Shown one piece after another: positions 9,929 to 19,406 of a DNA stretch of 41,252 bases (position 1 is its first letter; every line of letters starts with the position of its first letter). The DNA comes from Nocardioidaceae bacterium (GTDB lineage Bacteria > Actinomycetota > Actinomycetes > Propionibacteriales > Nocardioidaceae), in contig JACCWP010000207.1 in the NCBI GenBank assembly GCA_013697585.1, forward strand, positions 1 to 41,252, written 5' to 3'. The notes under the pieces were generated by a model that was not told the origin of the DNA, ran no database searches, and worked only from the letters and a program-made list of their open reading frames with translations. The translations under genes were made by a program, and so were the position numbers.

Positions 9929-10836
9929 GTTGCCCCCCGATCGGCGAACCGGTTGATGGCGACGGTCAACGCCATGATCACGATGGTGAGGAGCACCGCG
10001 ATCGCGGCCGCTGACCCGACCTGGCCCTGCTGGAAGGCGCGGTCATAGACCTCGTACGACGGCACCCGGGTGCGCCCGCCCGGTCCACCGCTGGTCATCA
10101 CGTAGACGAGGTCGAAGGTGCGTAGCGCCGCGATGACCGTCAGTGTCGCGGCCACGGCGATCTCTCCGCGCAACGCGGGCAGCCCGACCGCCAGGAACTC
10201 GCGCACCGGTCCGGCGCCGTCGAGCCGCGCCGCCTCGTACAGCTCGCGCGGCACCTTGGACAGACCAGCGAGGAACAGCACCACGCACAGCCCGGTGCCC
10301 ACCCAGGTGCCGACCATCCCGACCGCCGGCAGCGCGAAGACCTCGTCACCGAGCCAGGCGCGCGCGAGCCCGTCGAGCCCGAGCGCGCTCAACGAGTCGT
10401 TGAGCGCGCCGTCCGGGGCATAGATCGCCGACCAGGCGATGCCCACGACCACCATGGCGATCACCTGGGGAAGGAACAGGACCGTGCGGAACACGGCCAG
10501 CCCGGGCAGCGCCGACCGGGACATCAGACCGGCGAGCGCCAACCCGATCGTCACCGGGAGCGCTGCGAAGAAGACGACCAGCACCAGCGCATGGGCGAAC
10601 GGTGCCCTCAGCTCAGGGTCGGTCAACACCTGCCGGTAGTTGTCGAGCCCGGCCCAGGTGCCGAGTGTCAGGCCGTCCCAGTCATAGAACGACAGCCAGA
10701 CCGCGTGCAGGATCGGCCACAACAAGAACGCGCCAAAGACCAGGAGGGCGGGGGCGATGTAGAGGTAGGCGACCGTGCGCGGCTCGCCCGGTGGGCCGCC
10801 CCGGCGGGCGACGGCCGCGTCGCCGTCAGCCACCAC
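9925..10836 (-). CDS. Sugar ABC transporter permease, MalF/CUT1 type
   Basis: 303 residues with six membrane segments, beginning YLYIAPALLVFGAFLLWPIL, the usual first helix of MalF-like permeases without the long enterobacterial periplasmic insert. The EAA loop reads ELYEAARLDGAGPVREFLAV. The C-terminus (AAAIAVLLTIVIMALTVAINRF) is intact. Its first codons overlap the end of the binding-protein gene by 11 bases. Partner of the MalG-like permease. The family is certain; the sugar is not determined. Confidence 0.93.
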   Translation of the reverse strand: MVADGDAAVARRGGPPGEPRTVAYLYIAPALLVFGAFLLWPILHAVWLSFYDWDGLTLGTWAGLDNYRQVLTDPELRAPFAHALVLVVFFAALPVTIGLALAGLMSRSALPGLAVFRTVLFLPQVIAMVVVGIAWSAIYAPDGALNDSLSALGLDGLARAWLGDEVFALPAVGMVGTWVGTGLCVVLFLAGLSKVPRELYEAARLDGAGPVREFLAVGLPALRGEIAVAATLTVIAALRTFDLVYVMTSGGPGGRTRVPSYEVYDRAFQQGQVGSAAAIAVLLTIVIMALTVAINRFADRGAT

Positions 10837-12187
10837 TGCTCGTGAACGCGGTGTACTCCTCCTCCAGCGTGGCGAGGAAGTCGTCCGGCGGCTGGGACCC
10901 GGCGAGCAGGTCCTGCACCTGCGCGGTCAGCAGGTCATAGAAGTCGGGGGTCGCGTAGTCGAGGTAGGGCACGATCGCCGCTTGCTCGCCCGCGGTCGCC
11001 CAGGCATCCAACACGTCGGCGGTTGCCCCGTCGGCAGGCAGCGAACCGGCCCCGTAAACCGGCAGGTTGCCTGCCTCGCCGATCCCGACCATCGCCTCGG
11101 GGGAGGTGATGAAGTCGAGGTATGCCGCGGCAGCGTCCGCTTGCTCGCTGGAGGCCGTGATGGCGAACGGCAACCCGGTGCCGCCCGTCACCGCCAGCTC
11201 CCCCGTCGCGCCGACGGGGGGAAGCATGAACCTCAAGTCGTCACCCATCGCGTCGGTCAGGTCGGCGAGCAGCCAGGTGCCTGCCACGAGGAACGCACCC
11301 TCGCCCTCGGCGAAGGCCTGCCAGGCCGGGTCGTAGTCGAGGCCGTTGAAGCCGTCGGTGAAGTAGCCCTGCTCGGCCCAGCCGGCGATGGTCTCCGCTG
11401 CCTGCTCGTTCTCCGCGCTGGTCCAGGACGCGCCTTCAACCCCGAAGCCGAGGTCGCGAATCTGGTCGGCGGGCACGAACTGGTTCTGCACGAAGCCGAA
11501 GTCGTGGATGCCCGGCCAGCCCTCCTTGTTGCCGAACTGGATCGGCGTCTCCCCACCTTCTGCCGCGGCGGCCAGGGCGTCCTCGAACTCCGCCGTTGTC
11601 TGCGGCGCCTCGATACCGAGATCGTCCAACCGGGACTGGGAGTACCAGACGCCGACCAGCTCACCGGTTTGCGGGACCCCGTAGAGGCTGCCGTCGCCGA
11701 ACGTCACACCGTCGTCGCTATAGCTGGCGAGCGCTCGGATCTCCTCGGTGAACCGCTCCTCCCAGCCATAGACATCGGAGTAGCCGTCGAGCGAGCGCAG
11801 CTGCCCTGCCTCGACGAAGGCGCCCATGATCGAACGACCGTTGTTGGCCTGCACGACGTCGGGAGCGTCGTTGCTGGTGATCGCCAGCCGCAGCGTCTTG
11901 TTCAGGTCCTCGAACGAGCGTGACACCCGCTCGATGGTCACGTTGGGATAGGTCTGCATGAACTTCTCGTTGAGCGCCTCGATCTGCTCGTTCTGACCGC
12001 CGCGCACCTCCTGGTCCCAGACGGTGAGGGTGAGGTCGCCCATCGCCGACACGTCGGTCTCGACGTCACTGGCCGAGGTCTCGGTTACCTCCTCGGACTC
12101 CGAACCGGGGGCGCACGCGCTCGCTGCGAGGACGAGCACCGACGCCGCGGCGCTGCGGGCGAACCAGCGGGCAAGGGACGGTGTCAT
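10826..12187 (-). CDS. Extracellular sugar-binding lipoprotein of ABC transporter
   Basis: 453 residues. A signal sequence ends in VLVLAASACAPGSE, with Cys 25 as the likely lipid-modified residue, though the -3 position is Ala instead of the usual Leu. The mature part starts LTLTVWDQEVRGGQNEQIEA and contains YPNVTIERVSRSFEDLNKTL and the substrate-gated lobe motif WPGIHDFGF, all typical of family 1 sugar-binding proteins. ATGA overlap with the upstream kinase stop and overlap with the MalF-like gene show tight coupling in one operon. It captures an oligosaccharide or glycoside outside the membrane; identity unknown. Confidence 0.92.
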   Translation of the reverse strand: MTPSLARWFARSAAASVLVLAASACAPGSESEEVTETSASDVETDVSAMGDLTLTVWDQEVRGGQNEQIEALNEKFMQTYPNVTIERVSRSFEDLNKTLRLAITSNDAPDVVQANNGRSIMGAFVEAGQLRSLDGYSDVYGWEERFTEEIRALASYSDDGVTFGDGSLYGVPQTGELVGVWYSQSRLDDLGIEAPQTTAEFEDALAAAAEGGETPIQFGNKEGWPGIHDFGFVQNQFVPADQIRDLGFGVEGASWTSAENEQAAETIAGWAEQGYFTDGFNGLDYDPAWQAFAEGEGAFLVAGTWLLADLTDAMGDDLRFMLPPVGATGELAVTGGTGLPFAITASSEQADAAAAYLDFITSPEAMVGIGEAGNLPVYGAGSLPADGATADVLDAWATAGEQAAIVPYLDYATPDFYDLLTAQVQDLLAGSQPPDDFLATLEEEYTAFTSSGG

Positions 12188-13371
12188 GGTGTCGTCGCCT
12201 CCGGAGTTGTCGGGGATTTCAGGTCGCGAGGTTCGTGGTCAGGCCCGGAGGTGGAGTAGGGGGACGATCGGTCCGGGTTCAGCTCGGAGGTCGTCTTGAG
12301 CCGCAGCCCAACCGTCGCCGACGCGCGCGACACCCGCCGCGCCTCGCCCGCAGGCATCACCTCGTCGAGGAACGCATAGTCGGCGGCACGTCGAGATGTG
12401 CCCCGTACCTGCCGCCACCAGGCGTGGATCTCGCCCCAACCGGGAGCGGCCAGGGCGCCGCCGAAGTCGCGTACGGACAGGGCGGCGCACAAGGTGGCGA
12501 ACCGCAAGCGGCGCTGCAACGGCCAGTCGCACAACGTACCTGCGACAAGTGCCGCCAGGAACACGTCGCCGGCGCCGGTCGGGTCGAGCGCCTCGACGGG
12601 CACCGCAGGCGCCCAGGCGGTCTCGCCGCTGATCGCGTCGGCGGCGAGCGCCCCGCCGCTGCCCAGCGTCACGACGGCAAGCGGCACCCAGTCGCGCAGC
12701 ACGTCGAGAGCCGCGCCGGGGGTGTCGGTGCGCGTGAACGCCATCGCCTCGGCGGCGTTGGGCACGAACGCGTGGCAGCCCTCCAGGCCGCGCCGCAGGG
12801 CGGCGGCGTCCCAGGTCTCGGACGCGTCCCACCCCACGTCCGTGAACACCATCGAACCGGCCGCGGCCGCGTCGGTGACCCAGGACGGCTGGACCAGCCC
12901 GTGCCGGTCGGTGACGTCACCGCCGAGCTCGGTGAAGCACACTCGGGCAGCGGGCGGAGCACCGATCAGGCCATCGGGTGGGGTCGGGGGAGGGTGGCCG
13001 TGGGTGACCATGGCGCGGTCGTCGTCGTAGCACATCGACACGGTGACCGGTGAGTGCCAACCCTCGTAGCGCCGCGACGGCGACAGGTCGATGCCCTCGC
13101 CGTCGGCGAGCACCGTCCAGCAGAAGTCGCCGTAGACGTCGCTGCCGAAGCCGGCGGCCAGCGAGGTGCTCAGGCCGAGCCGGCTGCACGCGACAGCGAG
13201 GTTGGCGACGCCTCCCGGACTGGAACCCATGCCCTCGGTCCAGATCTCGTGTCCGGTCGTCGGCGGGCCCGCCATGCCGGTGAACACGATGTCGAGGAAG
13301 ACGGTGCCCGCCAGGAAGATGTCGACCGGCTCGTCGCCCCCACTCGACCGTGCGATCGGCGGAACGTTCAC
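12184..13371 (-). CDS. PfkB-family carbohydrate kinase
   Basis: Ribokinase-fold sugar kinase: IFLAGTVFLDIVFTGM at the N-terminus, GGVANLAVACSRLGLSTSLA (first PfkB signature) and the catalytic anion hole/base DPTGAGDVFLAAL. The GTG at 13371 gives 395 residues; a start at 13407 is also possible. The C-terminus carries about 75 extra residues past the kinase fold, ending in a Ser/Thr/Pro-rich tail (PYSTSGPDHEPRDLKSPTTP) that looks disordered. First gene of the operon with the binding protein and two permeases, so it probably phosphorylates the imported sugar or its breakdown product. Confidence 0.88.
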   Translation of the reverse strand: MNVPPIARSSGGDEPVDIFLAGTVFLDIVFTGMAGPPTTGHEIWTEGMGSSPGGVANLAVACSRLGLSTSLAAGFGSDVYGDFCWTVLADGEGIDLSPSRRYEGWHSPVTVSMCYDDDRAMVTHGHPPPTPPDGLIGAPPAARVCFTELGGDVTDRHGLVQPSWVTDAAAAGSMVFTDVGWDASETWDAAALRRGLEGCHAFVPNAAEAMAFTRTDTPGAALDVLRDWVPLAVVTLGSGGALAADAISGETAWAPAVPVEALDPTGAGDVFLAALVAGTLCDWPLQRRLRFATLCAALSVRDFGGALAAPGWGEIHAWWRQVRGTSRRAADYAFLDEVMPAGEARRVSRASATVGLRLKTTSELNPDRSSPYSTSGPDHEPRDLKSPTTPEATTP

Positions 13372-13417
13372 CTGGGGCAGTCTGCGCCCCCGGGTCGGTC
13401 GTGGCAAAGTCGCCCGG

Positions 13418-14806
13418 GTGCGGCTCGCGATCGTCGGTGGCGGCGGCTTCCGGGTGCCCCTGGTCTATCGCGCGCTGGCAGCCGCGGAGTGGGCCGACGC
13501 GGGCAGTGGGCGGGTCACCGAGGTGGCGTTGTACGACACCGCACCGGCCCGGCTCCGCGCGATCGGTCGGGTGCTCGAGGAGCTGGCCGCCCGCGCGGGT
13601 GCGGCCGCGCCCCGGGTTGAGGTGGTCACCGATCTGGCGGCGGCGCTCCGCGGCGCCGACTTCGTGTTCTCCGCGGTGCGGGTCGGCGGGCTCGAGGCTC
13701 GCGGCTGCGACGAGCGGGCTGCTCTTGCGGCGGGCGTCGTCGGCCAGGAGACCACCGGTGCCGGTGGCGTGACGTACGGCCTGCGCACGGTTCCGGTGGC
13801 GGTGCGCCTCGCCGAGGCCGTACGCACGCACGCCCCCGACGCCTGGGTCATCAACTTCACCAACCCGGCCGGGATGGTCACGCAGGCGATGGGCAGTCCC
13901 GAGGGCGGGCGACTCGGCGACCGGGTGATCGGCATCTGCGACTCACCGGTGGGACTGATGCGACGGGTGGCCCAGGCTGCGGGGGTCCACATGACGTCAG
14001 CCACGTTCGACTACGCCGGCCTGAACCACCTGGGCTGGTTGCGTCGGGTGCTCGTGGACGGTCGCGACGTGCTGCCTGCGGTGCTGGCGTCCGACCGGGC
14101 CGTGGCGGGGCTCGAGGAGGGCCGGTTGTTCGGGGCCGAGTGGCTGCGGGCGCTGGGATCGGTGCCCAACGAGTACCTCTGGTACTGGTACTTCACCGCC
14201 GAGGCGGTCGGGGCGGGCATGGCAGCGGCATCGACCCGGGGGGAGATCGTGGCCGCGCAGCAGTCCCAGTTCTATGCCGAGGCGGCGACAGCTGACCCGG
14301 CAGGCGCACTGGCTGCCTGGGAGCGGGCCCGCCACGAGCGTGAGGCGACCTACATGGCCGACAGTCGCGCAGTCGCGGGCGCGGGGGACAGGGCGTCCGA
14401 CGACCTCGACGGCGGCGGCTATGACCGGATGGCCCTGGCGCTGATGCTGGCCATCGCGCGTGACCAGCCGACGACCCTGGTCCTCGACGTGCCCGGCCGA
14501 GGAGCGCTGCCCGGGCTTGACCCCGACGCGGTCGTCGAGGTGCCGTGCCTGGTTGACGGCGACGGTCCCAAGCCCGTGCCGACGCCACCGCTGGACGGTC
14601 ATCAGCTCGGACTCGTTCAGTCCATGCTGGCGGTCGAGGCGATCACGATCGAGGCCGCGCTGCGTGGGTCGGAGACACTCGCGCTGCGCGCGCTCGGCAC
14701 CCACCCCCTGGTCGACTCCGTCACCCGCGCTCGCGCCATCCTCGACGCCCAGCTCGCCGCGCTGCCCGCGCTCCGCTCGGTGCTGCTTTCGCAAGGCCCC
14801 CTGTGA
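13418..14806 (+). CDS. Glycoside hydrolase family 4 (6-phospho-beta-glucosidase/alpha-glycosidase-like)
   Basis: GH4 enzymes hydrolyse glycosides by an NAD+ and metal-dependent redox mechanism. The 462-residue product starts VRLAIVGGGGFRVPLVYRAL (Rossmann nucleotide site). Further family marks are VINFTNPAGMVTQA, the metal-site Cys in GICDSPVGLMRR and FDYAGLNHLGWLRRV with the catalytic His. A GTG start fits directly before the Rossmann motif. It is divergent from the PfkB/ABC operon with about 46 bases between starts, so both sides are probably induced together. Because import is by ABC transporter and not PTS, the substrate may be an unphosphorylated glycoside or one phosphorylated by the kinase. 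Confidence 0.88.
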   Translation: MRLAIVGGGGFRVPLVYRALAAAEWADAGSGRVTEVALYDTAPARLRAIGRVLEELAARAGAAAPRVEVVTDLAAALRGADFVFSAVRVGGLEARGCDERAALAAGVVGQETTGAGGVTYGLRTVPVAVRLAEAVRTHAPDAWVINFTNPAGMVTQAMGSPEGGRLGDRVIGICDSPVGLMRRVAQAAGVHMTSATFDYAGLNHLGWLRRVLVDGRDVLPAVLASDRAVAGLEEGRLFGAEWLRALGSVPNEYLWYWYFTAEAVGAGMAAASTRGEIVAAQQSQFYAEAATADPAGALAAWERARHEREATYMADSRAVAGAGDRASDDLDGGGYDRMALALMLAIARDQPTTLVLDVPGRGALPGLDPDAVVEVPCLVDGDGPKPVPTPPLDGHQLGLVQSMLAVEAITIEAALRGSETLALRALGTHPLVDSVTRARAILDAQLAALPALRSVLLSQGPL

Positions 14807-14817
14807 AAGCAGCACCG
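14778..14817. terminator. Perfect 13-bp hairpin spanning the GH4 stop codon
   Basis: CGGTGCTGCTTTC (14778-14790) and GAAAGCAGCACCG (14805-14817) pair perfectly around a 14-base loop that includes the stop codon region. It lies between convergent GH4 and pncA genes. No T-run follows, as is usual for actinobacterial terminators. Confidence 0.6.
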
Positions 14818-14860
14818 CCCAGGCGCAATGGCGCGGTGGGAGTGCGGGTTTGCCAGGGGA

Positions 14861-15004
14861 GCACGCCGCGTCCCAGCTCGCCGCGGTCAGCCGGGCAGCG
14901 AGCCGCTGACACCGACTCTGGCAGCCTCGAAGGCACGCCGCGTCCCAGCTCGCCGCGGTCAGCCGGGCAGCGAGCCGCTGACACCGACTCCGGCAGCCTC
15001 GAAG
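14861..15004. repeat. 72-bp tandem duplication covering the pncA 3' end
   Basis: Bases 14861-14932 and 14933-15004 are two head-to-tail copies of 72 bases with one visible difference (CTCTGG versus CTCCGG). The inner copy includes the last 15 codons and stop of pncA, so the outer copy is a silent second C-terminus lying after the stop. 72 is a multiple of three. Confidence 0.92.
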
Positions 15005-15531
15005 GCACGCAGCGACTCTGCGACCCGGTCGGGCGCGACCGCCGCGGTGAGATCGAGCAGCACCGTCGTCTGGAACCCCGCCGCCGCAGCGTCCAGCGCG
15101 GTGGCTCGCACGCAGACGTCGGTCGCGATCCCGCACAGCTCGACCGCGGCGATCCCGCGCTGGCGCAGCCAGTCGGCGAGCGCACGACCCTCGTCGGTGG
15201 CGCCCTCGAAGCCGGAGTACGCAGCCTCGTACGCGCCCTTGTCGAAGATGGCGTCAAACGGGCGTGGCTGCAGCGACGCATGGAACTCGGCCCCCACGGT
15301 GCCGACCACGCAGTGCGGCGGCCACGAGTCGACGAAGTCCGGCGCGGGCGAGAAGTGCGCTCCGGGGTCGATGTGGCGGTCCCGGGTGGCGACGACGACG
15401 TCGTACGAATCGCGGTCGACGGCCAGCAACGAGCCGACAGCGGCCGCGACCTCCGCCCCGCCGTCGACCGCGAGCGAACCGCCTTCGCAGAAGTCGTTCT
15501 GCACGTCGACCACCACCAGTGCCTTGCTCAC
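14959..15531 (-). CDS. pncA: Nicotinamidase (isochorismatase-like hydrolase)
   Basis: Deaminates nicotinamide to nicotinate for NAD salvage. 190 residues with the full catalytic set: Asp in VVDVQNDFCEGG near the start, metal-site Asp and His in ATRDRHIDPGAHF, Lys in FDKGAYEAAYSGFEG and the nucleophile Cys in LCGIATDVCVRATALDAA. The GTG start overlaps the end of pncB by four bases, so the two salvage enzymes are co-translated. The C-terminal codons are duplicated downstream of the stop in a 72-bp tandem repeat without changing the protein. Confidence 0.93.
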   Translation of the reverse strand: MSKALVVVDVQNDFCEGGSLAVDGGAEVAAAVGSLLAVDRDSYDVVVATRDRHIDPGAHFSPAPDFVDSWPPHCVVGTVGAEFHASLQPRPFDAIFDKGAYEAAYSGFEGATDEGRALADWLRQRGIAAVELCGIATDVCVRATALDAAAAGFQTTVLLDLTAAVAPDRVAESLRAFEAAGVGVSGSLPG

Positions 15532-16841
15532 GGTGCCTCCTGTGATCCCGCTCGGGCATCACCGAACTCGGTGGGAACCGCGGGCTCGCCACGGGACAGG
15601 TGCCGCGCCTCCATCGGCAGCTCGGCCCGCGCCCGCTGGTGCCGTTCGCGTGCCCGGCTCAACGGTTCGGTCCAGACCCGTTCACCGGCCTTCACCAGCG
15701 GCAGCTGCAGTGGGCGGCCGTCGGGTGCAGGGCCACCCACTGTCACCTGCTCGGCCTGCGCCGTGCCGATCCTGTCGATGCGCCGGGTGGCCCACTTGCG
15801 CCCGCCGAGCGTCTCCTTGCGCGGGCTGGACTTCGCGACGGGCACAGGGGCACTGTCCACGTCGGCCCCGGAGCGGGCGACGAGCTTGTAGACGAAGCCG
15901 CTGGTCGGCTGCCCTGACCCGCTGACCAGGGACGTGCCGACCCCGTACCCGTCGACGGGTGCGGCTGCGAGCGCGGCGATCGCGTGCTCGTCCAGGTCGC
16001 CCGTGACCACGATCCGCGTCTGCTTGGCGCCGAGGTCGTCCAGCTCGATCCGCACCTGCTGGGCCAGCCCGGCGAGGTCACCGGAGTCGATGCGGACGGC
16101 GCCGAGATCGGTCCCCGCGACCTCGACTGCGGTGCGGACCGCCTCCCGCACGTCGTAGGTGTCGATGAGCAGCGTCGTGCCGGAACCGAGGGCGCGTACC
16201 TGCGAAGTGAAGGCGTCGCGCTCGGAGTCGTGCACGAGGACGAAGGCGTGCGCGCTCGTGCCCGTCGTCGGCACCCCCCACCGCTCGCCTGCGCGCAGGT
16301 TGGAGGTGCTGGCGAATCCCGCGACGTACGCCGCGCGGGCGGCCGCGACCGCGGCGTCCTCGTGGGTGCGCCGCGACCCCATCTCCACACACGGGCGGTC
16401 GCCGGCGGCCCACGTCATCCGCGACGCCGCCGTCGCGATCGCCGAGTCGTGGTTGACGATGCTCAGCGCCAGCGTCTCGAGGAGCACCGCCTCGCCGAAC
16501 GTCGACTCGACGGTCAGCACAGGTGAACCAGGAAAGAAGATCTCGCCCTCGGGGTAGCCGAACACGTCCCCGGAGAACCGGTACGCACTCAGCCACTGCA
16601 GGGTGGTCTCGTCGACGACGGCGGCGCGGCGCAGCCAGTCAACCTCATCGGGTCCGAAGCGAAAGCCGACCAGCGCGTCGAGGAAGCGACCCGTGCCGGC
16701 CACGACCCCGTACCTGCGATCACCGGGCAGCGAGCGGGCGAACAGCTCGAACACCACGCGGCGGTGGGCAGTGCCGCCGTGCAGCGCGGCCCGCAGCATG
16801 GTCAGCTCGTAGTGATCGGTGAGCAGCGACGTCGACGTCAC
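15528..16841 (-). CDS. pncB: Nicotinate phosphoribosyltransferase
   Basis: Joins nicotinate to PRPP, giving nicotinate mononucleotide. 437 residues starting MTSTSLLTDHYELTMLRAAL, with FELFARSLPGDRRYGVVAGT, the active-site segment RPCVEMGSRRTHEDAAVAAA, DTYDVREAVRTAVE, RIDSGDLAGLAQQVR and VSGSGQPTSGFVYKLVA, all standard for the family. Upstream partner of pncA in one operon. In M. tuberculosis pncB1 (Rv1330c) also lies divergent to clpS, as here, but here a flavoprotein gene stands between them. Confidence 0.95.
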   Translation of the reverse strand: MTSTSLLTDHYELTMLRAALHGGTAHRRVVFELFARSLPGDRRYGVVAGTGRFLDALVGFRFGPDEVDWLRRAAVVDETTLQWLSAYRFSGDVFGYPEGEIFFPGSPVLTVESTFGEAVLLETLALSIVNHDSAIATAASRMTWAAGDRPCVEMGSRRTHEDAAVAAARAAYVAGFASTSNLRAGERWGVPTTGTSAHAFVLVHDSERDAFTSQVRALGSGTTLLIDTYDVREAVRTAVEVAGTDLGAVRIDSGDLAGLAQQVRIELDDLGAKQTRIVVTGDLDEHAIAALAAAPVDGYGVGTSLVSGSGQPTSGFVYKLVARSGADVDSAPVPVAKSSPRKETLGGRKWATRRIDRIGTAQAEQVTVGGPAPDGRPLQLPLVKAGERVWTEPLSRARERHQRARAELPMEARHLSRGEPAVPTEFGDARAGSQEAP

Positions 16842-16866
16842 GCGGCAAGCCTAGGTTCTGCCCGCG

Positions 16867-18303
16867 CTAGAGGCCGTACTGCTCCAGGAAGCGGAGCCAC
16901 ACCTCGCTGATGGTCGGAAAGCTCGGAACCGCGTGCCACAACCGGTCGAGCGGCACTTCGCCGACCACCGCGATGGTTGCCGAGTGCAGCAGCTCGGCGA
17001 CATCGGGCCCGACGAACGTCACCCCCACCAGGACGCCGCGGTCGGTGTCGACGACGAACCGGGCCTTGCCGGTGTACCCGTCGCGGTGCACGGATGAGCC
17101 CGCGACGGCGATGTCGAGGTCCACGACACGGGTGGACAGTCCCGCCTCGGTCGCCTGCTTCGCCGTTCGTCCGACCCACGCCACCTGCGGATCGGTGAAC
17201 ACGACCTGGGGCACCGCCGCGTGGTCGGCGGCCAGCGAGAACTTCGACCACGGCGGTGGGTCGGCCGGCAGCTCCCCGCGCGACCGAGCCACGACGACAG
17301 AGCCCGCGATGCGCGCCTGGTGCTTGCCCTGGTGGGTGAGCGGCGCGCGGCCGTTCACGTCGCCGACGGCATAGAGCCAGCCGGCGCCGTCGTTGTCGCG
17401 GACCTTGTCGACCACCCCCTGGTCGTCGATCGCCAGTGGCTCACCCGGCGTCAGACCGACCGTCTCGACCCCGATGTCGGCAGTGGCCGGGCGGCGACCG
17501 GTGGCGACCAGCAGGGTCGCGGCGTCGACTGTGGTGCCGTCATCGAGGGTGAGGCGCACCCCGTCGGGCGTCTGCTGAGCCTGCTTCGCCTGTGGTCCCA
17601 CGTGCACAGTGACCCCCTGCTCGCGCAACGAGTCGGCGACCAGCTCGCCCGCGAAGGACTCGGCCCGCGCCAGCAGCCCTGCCCCGGCGACCAGGACGAC
17701 CTGGCTGCCCAGGTTTGCGTACGCCTGCGCCATCTCCACCCCGACCACGCCGCCGCCGAGAACGGCGAGGCTGGGCGGGATCTTGTGCGCGCTGGTGGCC
17801 TCGCGGCTGCCCCAGTGGGTCAGGTCGGCGAGACCGTCAACGGGTGGCTCGACCGGCGTCGAGCCGGTCGCGACGATCACCGCGTGCCGGGCCGAGATCC
17901 GGACGGTGCCGGCAGGCCCTGTCACTTCCACGGCTCGCTCGCCAACCAGCCGGCCGTGGCCGCGGACGAAGTCGACTCCCGCGCCCTCCACCCACTCCAC
18001 CTGGCTCGAGTCGTCCCAGTTCGAGGTGAAGGAGTCGCGCCGCGCCAGGACCGCCGCCACGTCGAGCTCACCGCCACTGATCGCGCCACCCAGCTGCCGG
18101 GCAGCGGCAAGCGCCTCGCCTGGGCGCAGCAGGGCCTTGCTGGGCATGCAGGCCCAGTAGGAGCACTCGCCACCGAGCAGCTCGTGCTCGACCAGCGTGG
18201 TGTGCAGGCCCTCAGCGGCGGTGCGGCCGGCCGCGTTCTCCCCGACTGGGCCACCACCCAGTACGACGACGTCGGTCTCGCGGGGGGAGTTATTGCTGCC
18301 CAT
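16867..18303 (-). CDS. FAD-dependent pyridine nucleotide-disulfide oxidoreductase
   Basis: 478 residues from the ATG at 18303. FAD-binding Rossmann motif [20 protein letters not shown], redox-active region [15 protein letters not shown] (two Cys separated by four residues), NAD(P)-binding [20 protein letters not shown] motif [20 protein letters not shown] and a C-terminal dimerisation domain ([16 protein letters not shown]). It resembles the dihydrolipoamide dehydrogenase/mercuric reductase/NAD(P) transhydrogenase group. No 2-oxo acid dehydrogenase genes are nearby, so the electron acceptor is unclear. Its start is 37 bases from the divergent clpS start. A longer N-terminus is possible but would overlap clpS. 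Confidence 0.88.
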   Translation of the reverse strand: MGSNNSPRETDVVVLGGGPVGENAAGRTAAEGLHTTLVEHELLGGECSYWACMPSKALLRPGEALAAARQLGGAISGGELDVAAVLARRDSFTSNWDDSSQVEWVEGAGVDFVRGHGRLVGERAVEVTGPAGTVRISARHAVIVATGSTPVEPPVDGLADLTHWGSREATSAHKIPPSLAVLGGGVVGVEMAQAYANLGSQVVLVAGAGLLARAESFAGELVADSLREQGVTVHVGPQAKQAQQTPDGVRLTLDDGTTVDAATLLVATGRRPATADIGVETVGLTPGEPLAIDDQGVVDKVRDNDGAGWLYAVGDVNGRAPLTHQGKHQARIAGSVVVARSRGELPADPPPWSKFSLAADHAAVPQVVFTDPQVAWVGRTAKQATEAGLSTRVVDLDIAVAGSSVHRDGYTGKARFVVDTDRGVLVGVTFVGPDVAELLHSATIAVVGEVPLDRLWHAVPSFPTISEVWLRFLEQYGL

Positions 18304-18340
18304 GCGCTCACCCTCGCACGGGCTGCGCGACAATGCCGCC

Positions 18341-18634
18341 GTGACCACCGCACCCAGCGAGGTCGAAGAGACCGGTACCGACGAGCGGGTGCTTCCCGAC
18401 TCACCGTGGGTGACGATCGTGTGGAACGACCCGGTCAACCTGATGTCCTACGTCGCCTGGGTCTTCCGATCACACTTCGGCTACTCGAAGGCCAAGGCCG
18501 ACGAGCTCATGCTCGCGGTCCACCAGGAGGGCAAGGCGATCGTGTCTGACGGCAGCCGGGAGGCGATGGAGCGCGACGTGGAGGCCATGCACGGGTACGG
18601 GTTGTGGGCAACGCTGCAGAAGGCCGACGAGTGA
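18341..18634 (+). CDS. clpS: ClpS, adaptor of the ClpAP/ClpCP protease
   Basis: 97 residues from a GTG. The core [20 protein letters not shown] contains the N-degron pocket residues (Asn-Asp and Met), and [20 protein letters not shown] is the Clp-ATPase contact helix. The adaptor delivers proteins with destabilising N-terminal residues to the Clp protease. It overlaps the DUF2017 gene by four bases, the same arrangement as Rv1331-Rv1332. Confidence 0.95.
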   Translation: MTTAPSEVEETGTDERVLPDSPWVTIVWNDPVNLMSYVAWVFRSHFGYSKAKADELMLAVHQEGKAIVSDGSREAMERDVEAMHGYGLWATLQKADE

Positions 18635-19245
18635 CGGCGGGTTTCAGCCCGCTCCGACGGGGCGGGGCGCACGCGCAGTTCGAACCGGCCCAGGCGGCGC
18701 TGCTGGCGTCGTTGGCCCGTCAGGTCGTGGAGCTGCTGCGCGACGGTGTCCCCGACCCTCAGGTCGCCGAGGCTGACGGTGACCCGCTGGCGCAGCTGGT
18801 CGGTGTCGACGGCCCGGCCGATCCGCCCGACGACCCTGTCCTCGCGCGGCTGTTGCCCGACGGCTATTCCGACGCCGACCCGACCGCCCCCCACGACGAT
18901 GGCGGTGAGCTGGCGGACGCCAACGCCGACTTTCGGCGCTACACCGAGCCGGGGCTGCGGGACGGCAAGGTCGCCACTGCCCAGTCGGTGATCGCCGCCC
19001 TGCACGAGGCAGGGGTCGACGACCCCGACCAGCCGGTCGACGTCGAGCTCGATGCCGACGGGGTGCAGAGCTGGCTGCGCTGCCTCACCGACCTGCGACT
19101 CGCCATCGGCACCCGGCTCGGAGTGGAGCAGGACGACGAGGATCGGTGGGAGTCGCTGCCCCCCGACGACGCCGCACGCGGCATGCACGAGGTCTATGAC
19201 TGGCTCGGCTACGTCCAGGAGACCCTCGTCCGCACCCTCCCCTGA
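18631..19245 (+). CDS. DUF2017 family protein next to ClpS
   Basis: 204 residues starting at a GTG that overlaps the clpS stop. The N-terminal [20 protein letters not shown] and the C-terminal [20 protein letters not shown] plus [20 protein letters not shown] match the DUF2017 family, which accompanies ClpS across actinobacteria. The middle is acidic and probably flexible ([18 protein letters not shown]). No enzymatic motif is visible; a role with ClpS is inferred only from the constant neighbourhood. The 3' end is followed at once by 22-bp repeats. Confidence 0.88.
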   Translation: MTAGFSPLRRGGAHAQFEPAQAALLASLARQVVELLRDGVPDPQVAEADGDPLAQLVGVDGPADPPDDPVLARLLPDGYSDADPTAPHDDGGELADANADFRRYTEPGLRDGKVATAQSVIAALHEAGVDDPDQPVDVELDADGVQSWLRCLTDLRLAIGTRLGVEQDDEDRWESLPPDDAARGMHEVYDWLGYVQETLVRTLP

Positions 19246-19250
19246 CCCGC

Positions 19251-19330
19251 GGTCAGCGGCTTGTGGTTGCGCGGTCAGCGGCTTGTGGTTGCGCGGTCAG
19301 CGGCTGACGGTTGCGCGGTCAGCGAGCTGC
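19251..19330. repeat. 22-bp tandem repeat array A
   Basis: Three full copies (19251, 19273, 19295) and a broken fourth (19317) of a 22-base unit that starts GGTCAGCGGCT and ends GGTTGCGC. Copies 1 and 2 are identical. The array fills the gap between DUF2017 and mec, six bases after the DUF2017 stop. The same family recurs at 25308 and, inverted, at 30063. Confidence 0.95.
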
Positions 19331-19406
19331 TCGGGGGACGTCTCGACATGCGGACGTTGCCGGTGGGTGCACCGAGCCTCCGGCGACGGCTCGTACCCTC
19401 GCGGGC

